From IMG/VR virus record IMGVR_UViG_3300042430_001133, positions 1-34,383 of that record: 34,383 nt of DNA; one strand, 5' to 3'. This DNA is from a virus. How positions within the stretch are numbered: the first letter of the stretch is position 1; every line of letters begins with the position of its first letter. A program made the translations under genes and the position numbers. Of this stretch, positions 29,035 to 34,383 are shown piece after piece. A model generated the notes under the pieces. It did no database searches, was not told the origin of the DNA, and saw only the letters and a program-made list of their open reading frames with translations.

Positions 29035-31036
29035 GAGTGTCAACCTGCCATTCAGAGATAAGGTTCAATGTTACAACCTCTGGAAACGTTGGTGTGTTCT
29101 CTACCCTAACTGAGTATGAGTCAATCTTTCGTACAATCACGGTATCACGAGGTTCAAGATCGCTTGCTAGTCTTGCGCGGATAAACTCGTCGTCTATATT
29201 TAGCGCGCACCAGTCTCCAGGTACGTACTCACCTACCTTTGGAGAAAGTGATCCGTTTACCGTTACCTGGATATCTGCAAGTGGAGGTCTAAACTCCGTG
29301 AGATATCTCTCCGCGTAGCCCTGTAACGCTTCTTCACTCGACGTGTCAACATACAGTTGGTCCTGTGTAAGCGACACGCTAACCTGGTCAGCTGATTCTT
29401 CAGCGTCAAGTAGCGGCCATCCGGCGGCAAGAAGCTCTGTTGAACTTGCAACGGAGTACGGCTGACTTGCGTCTTGGCCGAGGTCTCCAGTGCTACCAAC
29501 AATAAAGAAACGAGTCGCCGCGTTCTCTGACGACTCATCGATCTTTACTTCTTGGATACTTCCAGGATAGTCAAACACAAGTCTGTCAGCGCCAAAACGA
29601 CTGATCGGGGAAACCTCACCAGGCAACGGCGGATCTGGAAAATCAATTGGAATCATGACAAACTGACGCGTAAACGAATTGGTCAAGGCGTCGTATTCAC
29701 AGTCAATGCGGTACTCAAAGCCGTCAATGCTGTCTGAGTATTTATCGAGTTCTTCTCCAACTGATAGCAGCTGAAATCCTCGATATGTTTTATTTTTAAG
29801 GTTCTTTCCGCTGTATCCCAGATCTGAGTACGTCATGCCAATGTCAGAGTTGGCTGGAAACGGACCGTATGTTTTTACACTGATCGCCGGCGTAACAGTC
29901 GCCGTTCCTCCGACAACAGGCACAGGTAACACATCGGTGACGTAGGCTGTAACAAATGTAAATGTCGTGGGCGTAACAGCATCAATTGTGTGTGTTCCGT
30001 TAAACACCTCGTATGTCAATGTCGTATCGTCAACACCCGCCACCACGACAGTGTCATTGTCGCTAAACAGGTGCGGCGTTGACGTCGTAAGCATGGCCTG
30101 ATAACTGCTAAGTTGCTTGTAGGTCACTGTCTGTGTATTTGCTGTAATTGGCGTTGTGCCTACGTTTGCCGCAATAATGTCAAACGTAACTGTAAAAGCA
30201 TCAGGAATACTTGTTGCCTCGTATAGACCGTTAAGAGTATGACCGGCATTTACGATCTCAAATTGCTGACCAAGAATCAGACCATGCTCTGTTGACGTGA
30301 CCACAGTCCCTACGTTACTTGTAACCGAGTAGCTTACCATTGGGGCGTTATTTGATACACCAGGCTCAATTTCATAGTTTGGAAAGTCAATGTTTGTATA
30401 GTCAACAAACATTGTGTCAAGCAACTGACGTATAAAATCGTATGTATCAACACGAACATATACAGAGCAATTAATGTACGTGCCGTCGGGCAGAGACGGC
30501 AGTGAGATCGTACAAGTGTTTAGGGTAGGCGCGGTTGCAACCGTGTAGTAGCCGTTATAGATAAAGTCACCGACTTCATAAAATATGACCTGTACAGTTG
30601 AACCTATAGGAAACTCATAGTCAGAGATGTCAAGTGAGATCGTCGTTGTGCCTGCGGCCTTTGTTATCGTCGCCGCAAAGTCATGGGTATAGGTTTTCCA
30701 GATATTGCGATGATACAAATAGCTAGTAAACTCTGCGCCCTGCACAGTCATTGTTCGTGACTCTACCGAGTACGAGCGTGACCAGATGATGCCTCCCCAT
30801 ACGCACTGACCGTCACGGACAATGTACAGACCTGTCTTACCTGGCATTGTGGTCTCATACAGGTTAAATGGTACAGTATCTGGGATATACGGAATAGTCC
30901 CAGAAAACTTACCTGCACCTTTGATTGCGCGTTCGTACGTGACATTTGTAAACGGGATCTCAGCAATTACTGTGTTTGTCAACAGGTCAGTTGCAAAGTA
31001 CCTGTATATTGATGAGTATTCTGTTATCGTTGACAT
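29027..31036 (-). CDS. Tail protein, ReqiPepy6 Gp37-like, with inserted beta modules
   Basis: 669 residues. The flanks resemble the Gp37-like tail-hub proteins of siphoviruses: an N-terminal VRDGQCVWGGIIWSRSYSVE block (residues about 73-92), typical of the tail-hub fold, and a C-terminal block SLSPKVGEYVPGDWCALNIDD. Three related beta-sandwich modules sit inside: about 124-190, 233-302 and 305-381, each with a LTTSTxHxL...VxVAGV...FNGTHTI...TPTTFTF pattern. The same module occurs in the next tail protein (31060-32253). It starts at the ATG at 31036 with AGGGA. The last nucleotides overlap the Cys-rich tail gene. It is likely to form the tail tip with the distal tail protein. Confidence 0.75.
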   Translation of the reverse strand: MSTITEYSSIYRYFATDLLTNTVIAEIPFTNVTYERAIKGAGKFSGTIPYIPDTVPFNLYETTMPGKTGLYIVRDGQCVWGGIIWSRSYSVESRTMTVQGAEFTSYLYHRNIWKTYTHDFAATITKAAGTTTISLDISDYEFPIGSTVQVIFYEVGDFIYNGYYTVATAPTLNTCTISLPSLPDGTYINCSVYVRVDTYDFIRQLLDTMFVDYTNIDFPNYEIEPGVSNNAPMVSYSVTSNVGTVVTSTEHGLILGQQFEIVNAGHTLNGLYEATSIPDAFTVTFDIIAANVGTTPITANTQTVTYKQLSSYQAMLTTSTPHLFSDNDTVVVAGVDDTTLTYEVFNGTHTIDAVTPTTFTFVTAYVTDVLPVPVVGGTATVTPAISVKTYGPFPANSDIGMTYSDLGYSGKNLKNKTYRGFQLLSVGEELDKYSDSIDGFEYRIDCEYDALTNSFTRQFVMIPIDFPDPPLPGEVSPISRFGADRLVFDYPGSIQEVKIDESSENAATRFFIVGSTGDLGQDASQPYSVASSTELLAAGWPLLDAEESADQVSVSLTQDQLYVDTSSEEALQGYAERYLTEFRPPLADIQVTVNGSLSPKVGEYVPGDWCALNIDDEFIRARLASDLEPRDTVIVRKIDSYSVRVENTPTFPEVVTLNLISEWQVDTRG

Positions 31037-31059
31037 GTCATCGTCCCTAGGCTACTAAA

Positions 31060-32253
31060 CTAACCTATCCAGCCGGAGCGATAGTACACATCTAAAGTTG
31101 CAACACCCGTCGCGTCACCGTCGTCTGTGAAAGTGATCTCGTTGTCGCCAGGCTCAAGTCGGATCCAGTCAAGAAGAACCTCAAGCATTGAACGCGTGCC
31201 GGCGGTGATTCCGTTAAACGTTACCGAGTGATCATGCGTATCAATCTCAAGAACGTCAACGTCAATTGACGCGGTGCCGGACACACCCGCACTGGCGACG
31301 TTTGCGGCGATCTTTTCATACGTAAACGACGACGTAGTAGGCGTGCCTGTGATTACGTGTACACCGTTATATGTGGCGTTGACGCCGGCAACCGTGACAA
31401 TGTCGTCTATGATGAGGTTGTGTACCGCACTGGTTGTAAGTGTGGCAACATTACTTGTAAGCTGTGCGTTGGTGACACTGTGCGTTGTGGCGGCACGGAG
31501 TTGCTGGATGATCGTGATGAACTCATCATTTGCCGCGTTATAGATCGTTCCGGTGCCTGTCAGAGGGCCTGTGACGGTAAGCACCGCCGGTACCTTGATG
31601 TTTCCACCGTTGTTGATGACACGCGAACCTGTCTCTGCGACCGCGGTATTTGCTGACGGAATGTTCACAATCGTGTATCCGTCGGGATCGGCAGCGTTCC
31701 ACTCGTACTTGATCGGGTCAGCCGCACGGAGACCGATCGTAAAGTCAATTCTTCCGCGCGCGTTTACCGATGTAATTGAAGGTCGACCGCTTAGACGAAC
31801 CTTTGCAGCGCGGGTAGGTTCTTCATCGACCTTAAGCCAGCCATTACTGTAGACAAGACTTGTTGCCGCAATGAGAGTGTTTCGCGCCGCCGGCGCAAGA
31901 CTTGGATCTGGTGTAAGTATTGAACCGGTGAGTGTGATCTGACGCGCCAGCCAGCGGCCACGTACGTCATACGAGCCGTCACCATAGCCGCGTTCGATGT
32001 CAGGGACAGCGGGATCTGGATGTACCCACCAGCCATCGATATCTGTACAGACCCAGATAACTCCGTTTTCATCAATTGCATTTAAGACAAGATCTCCAAG
32101 CTGAATATCGTTCTTCAGCTTCATACCGGTGATCCACGGACGTGGAAGCGGTGTTAGAGCCTTGTTTACCTTTGATGTTTCATAGCCTTGCGTTACCGCG
32201 TCGACATACGCACCTGCGCCGTATAGTCCAGATCCATATGTTACTTCGGCCAT
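31060..32253 (-). CDS. Distal tail (Dit)-like protein with inserted beta module
   Basis: 397 residues. Seen: a Dit-like N-terminal half (GVIWVCTDIDGWWVHPDP, GRWLARQITLTGSILTPDP, AARNTLIAATSL) and a C-terminal EVLLDWIRLEPGDNEITFTDD strand with VYYRSGW, which matches the distal-tail galectin-like and end strands of siphophage Dit proteins. Residues about 258-330 are an inserted module of the same type as in 29027-31036 (LTTSAVHNL...VTVAGVNATYNGVHVITGTPTTSSFTY). AAGGAG precedes the ATG at 32253. It joins tail tube and tip. The exact Dit assignment rests on order and pattern, not on a database search. Confidence 0.7.
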   Translation of the reverse strand: MAEVTYGSGLYGAGAYVDAVTQGYETSKVNKALTPLPRPWITGMKLKNDIQLGDLVLNAIDENGVIWVCTDIDGWWVHPDPAVPDIERGYGDGSYDVRGRWLARQITLTGSILTPDPSLAPAARNTLIAATSLVYSNGWLKVDEEPTRAAKVRLSGRPSITSVNARGRIDFTIGLRAADPIKYEWNAADPDGYTIVNIPSANTAVAETGSRVINNGGNIKVPAVLTVTGPLTGTGTIYNAANDEFITIIQQLRAATTHSVTNAQLTSNVATLTTSAVHNLIIDDIVTVAGVNATYNGVHVITGTPTTSSFTYEKIAANVASAGVSGTASIDVDVLEIDTHDHSVTFNGITAGTRSMLEVLLDWIRLEPGDNEITFTDDGDATGVATLDVYYRSGWIG

Positions 32254-32262
32254 CGTAACTCC

Positions 32263-33489
32263 TTAACCAATGTTTCCAACGGTTGTTGCTGAGCCCATAT
32301 CTACGTACATGAAGTTACTTCCAACAACCGATGTCACTGTTCCAGCAGAGCATGTGAACACCAAACCGAGTCGTGTGTTTGCCACCGGAATGACCGTTCC
32401 TGTGATCTTCATCGCCATTGTCGCCGTGTCCGCAATCGAGTACGAAGCGGCTGAGGTTGTTGTTGCGGCACCTGTGGCGTTCATGTGAATGATGTTGCCG
32501 TTTGTACCAGTTGTCAATGACGCGCCCTGTGTAATAAGCGTAATCAGTGCGGTAAGGTCAAGGTTTGTCGCGGCTGAGTTATTCATCGAGACAGTGACGG
32601 TTCCAGCCGTCGCCTTTGTAAACTTCAGGTCATACTCAAAACGATACAGACGTCCGGCAAGAAGTGCTGGACGAACTGTGGCCGTAAAGAAGTGACCGCC
32701 AGAGGCAACAGACGCGCCAGTCGCAAGCTTGCCGTATTGAGGCGCCATGATGACGCCACGGCCTGTGCCGTTTGTCGTGTTACCGGTGATAAACATGTTA
32801 TTGCCGTCAAACTCAATTGCACCTTGAGTAGGAGATGTAAGGTTTGTTCCGCTTGTTAGAGTAAGTGCCGCGGCTGAGGTTGTTCCAGCAGAGATGATTG
32901 GCGCGGTGAGCGTCTTAGTTGTCAGTGTCTGCGAGTCAGTTGTACCGACGATTGTTCCAGTTGGTACCGCTTTTCCAAGAACCTGCGTTGCGCTAAGCAC
33001 AGTGCTTCCCGCAATTTCGTATACTTTTCCAGTGGCAAGGTTCAAGTCTTCAGATGATGTCCATGCCGCTGTTGAGCTTACCCAGTTAAATGTCTTGTCA
33101 GTTGCACCTTTGAGTGTGATTCCTCCGCCATCTGCCGTTACGTCTGTGGGCGTAGTAACGGAGCCAAGCTCGATGTTCTTATCGTCAACGGTGAGAGTCG
33201 TGCTGTTTACTGTCGTGGTTGTGCCGTTAACAGTGAGGTTGCCTGTGATCGTCACGGCACCGCTGACAGCTAACGTTGTAAGAGTGCCAACTGACGTAAG
33301 ACTCGAAGACACAACGTTTGATGAAAGTGTTGTCCCAACGATTCCGTTTGCCGCCGCCTTGATCGCCCACGTGTTTGAGCTCAAAAACGCAAAACGGTTG
33401 TCAATCGCGACAATCGCCGCGTTGAGGGTTGTACCCCAACCCGTGTCTCCGTTTGCCGGAATTTGTGTGCCGTCTATCAATGTTGCCAT
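32263..33489 (-). CDS. Phage tail fibre-like structural protein
   Basis: 408 residues rich in Thr, Val, Gly and Ser. Seen: N-terminal IDGTQIPANGDTGWGTTLNAAI; then VDDKNIELGSVTTPTDVTADGG and NWVSSTAAWTSSEDLNLATGK, phrases typical of fibre proteins in aquatic phages; and a C-terminal part (about 250-408) with GHFFTATVRPALLAGRLYRFEYD, which may be a globular tip. It stands between the tape measure and the Dit-like gene, an unusual place because these are normally adjacent. AGGAG precedes the ATG at 33489. Function: host contact or a decoration fibre on the tail. Confidence 0.75.
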   Translation of the reverse strand: MATLIDGTQIPANGDTGWGTTLNAAIVAIDNRFAFLSSNTWAIKAAANGIVGTTLSSNVVSSSLTSVGTLTTLAVSGAVTITGNLTVNGTTTTVNSTTLTVDDKNIELGSVTTPTDVTADGGGITLKGATDKTFNWVSSTAAWTSSEDLNLATGKVYEIAGSTVLSATQVLGKAVPTGTIVGTTDSQTLTTKTLTAPIISAGTTSAAALTLTSGTNLTSPTQGAIEFDGNNMFITGNTTNGTGRGVIMAPQYGKLATGASVASGGHFFTATVRPALLAGRLYRFEYDLKFTKATAGTVTVSMNNSAATNLDLTALITLITQGASLTTGTNGNIIHMNATGAATTTSAASYSIADTATMAMKITGTVIPVANTRLGLVFTCSAGTVTSVVGSNFMYVDMGSATTVGNIG

Positions 33490-33510
33490 GTCTGTTTTCT
33501 CCTATTCGAG

Positions 33511-34383
33511 TTATGCCATTCCGCGACTTAGTTGTACTGCCAGTTGTCGCGAAATCAACGAGGCAAGTTCTCTCTCATCCATACCAGGTGATGGCTGAAC
33601 GTTTATTGTAATACCTCCGCCGGCACCGCCAGCGAATGTCTTCATGATTGCGATATCGCGCTTTGAAAGACCGTCTTCGTTGAGTGGCTCGACGCGCTCT
33701 GGGCGACCCGCCTCGGCTATGCGTGCGAGAGTACCACCCGGCGACGGCATGACGACGCCTCCCTCAGCAAGTTCTGGAATGTCAGGAAGGCCAAGAGTAA
33801 ATCCGCCAACAGTCACTCCAAATATCTTTGCAGAAGGAATCTTAAACTCTAGTTTGTTCCAAGCTCTAATGATGAAGTTGATTGCACTCTTAAATGTGCT
33901 AATAATCGCATCGCCGATCTTTCCAAAGATCGACTTTGCTCCATTGACTACTCCAACAATGAAGTCCCACGCCTTCATAAATGCTGTTTTAATTCCGCCC
34001 CAGACTTTGCCCCAAATTTCGCCGATGAATCCAAAGACTGGCTTAATTACATTGTTCCAGTAGAATTGAACTAGCGTAGATACATATCTCCAAACAGTAG
34101 AGAACACTGCCTGAATACCGTTCCATATGCCACTCCATACAGTGCCAATGAGTCCAAAGACTGGTTTAATTATGTTGTTCCACACAAAACTAACTGAAGT
34201 TGCAATAATGTTCCAGGCCGTCTCAAATGCAACCTTCATTGCTTCCCAGACGGCACCAACGACTACACCAAAAATCTCAAACACTGGCTTAATAACGTTT
34301 TCCCAGGCCCATTGAATTGAGTTGTAGATCAGTGGCCACACAAGGTCCCACCCGGCTTTAATGCCTTTCCAAATTCCAATTAT
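33511..34383 (-). CDS. Tape measure protein, C-terminal part (5' end outside window)
   Basis: The last 290 residues of a tail tape measure protein; the frame is open to the window's right edge with no stop, and the GTG at 34341 is internal. Seen: a Trp/Ile-rich, membrane-like helical repeat with three copies of a 41-residue unit (VIKPVFG.IG..W..IW.GI...F...W.......F.WNN), then a helical IISTFKSAINFIIRAWNKL segment and a C-terminal GGVVMPSPGGTLARIAEAGRPERV motif common to tape measure ends. Tail length is set by the full protein, most of which lies to the right. It is first in the tail gene order here. Confidence 0.85.
   Translation of the reverse strand: MIGIWKGIKAGWDLVWPLIYNSIQWAWENVIKPVFEIFGVVVGAVWEAMKVAFETAWNIIATSVSFVWNNIIKPVFGLIGTVWSGIWNGIQAVFSTVWRYVSTLVQFYWNNVIKPVFGFIGEIWGKVWGGIKTAFMKAWDFIVGVVNGAKSIFGKIGDAIISTFKSAINFIIRAWNKLEFKIPSAKIFGVTVGGFTLGLPDIPELAEGGVVMPSPGGTLARIAEAGRPERVEPLNEDGLSKRDIAIMKTFAGGAGGGITINVQPSPGMDERELASLISRQLAVQLSRGMA
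33934..34302 (-). repeat. 123-bp coding repeat (three copies) in the tape measure gene
   Basis: The 41-residue unit starting at (E/N)N(V/I)IKPVF recurs three times with period 41 (residues 14-54, 55-95 and 96-136 counted from the GTG at 34341). It is seen both as protein and as similar DNA. Copy number would change tail length. Confidence 0.75.

Noticed and set aside
32894-33598. 234-codon + strand frame
   Set aside because: Antisense of the fibre gene; Val/Ser-rich shadow without its own start signals.

Overview
The window is a piece of a tailed double-stranded DNA phage genome, with siphovirus-type tail genes. The host is most likely an actinobacterium. The evidence is a WhiB-family gene (9387-9878), a class found only in Actinobacteria and their phages, together with an actinophage-like replication set: family A polymerase, SNF2 helicase, Cas4-like nuclease, Sak4-like ATPase and a pyrimidine-dimer-glycosylase-like protein. 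Base composition is moderate and the tail fibre resembles those of aquatic phages, so a freshwater or marine actinobacterium is a reasonable guess, not a demonstrated fact. I saw no tRNA, insertion sequence, integrase or CRISPR array.

Layout. (1) Positions 1-9386 form an accessory 'tailoring' island. It holds a ferritin-like diiron protein (cut by the window edge), a SAM methyltransferase, three 2-oxoglutarate/Fe(II) (2OG) oxygenases on the + strand, two more on the - strand converging on them, then a GT-A glycosyltransferase, a two-headed glycosyltransferase and a second methyltransferase. (2) Positions 9387-13366 (- strand) hold a WhiB with an extra zinc ribbon, a pyrimidine-dimer-glycosylase-like protein, a DNA cytosine-C5 methyltransferase, small proteins and an all-alpha NTP pyrophosphatase of the dUTPase/dCTPase type. 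(3) Positions 13366-15629 hold two GT-B-like glycosyltransferases. (4) Positions 15738-24721 are the replication and nucleotide module: ssDNA-binding protein, Sak4-like ATPase, Cas4-like nuclease, SNF2 helicase, RuvC-like resolvase, PolA, dCMP deaminase, a thymidylate-synthase homologue and a dNMP kinase fused to a uracil-DNA-glycosylase-like domain. (5) Positions 24777-27492 hold small proteins and a double-domain 2OG oxygenase. (6) Positions 27532-34383 are tail genes: a Cys-rich/PVT-repeat tail protein, a Gp37-like tail protein, a distal-tail-like protein, a fibre, and the C-terminal part of the tape measure. Everything from 9387 rightward is transcribed leftward, so the tail genes come first.

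How it may work together. The thymidylate-synthase homologue has Asp where dUMP-specific enzymes have Asn, the change known to switch specificity to dCMP. With the dUTPase/dCTPase-type pyrophosphatase, the adjacent dNMP kinase and the two GT-B-like genes, this resembles the phage T4 logic for replacing cytosine with a modified, glycosylated cytosine. Separately, the island at the left looks like an undescribed oxidation/methylation/glycosylation pathway whose substrate cannot be read from the sequence: virion protein, surface glycan, DNA base or small molecule. These are inferences. The gene families themselves are mostly well supported by visible motifs.
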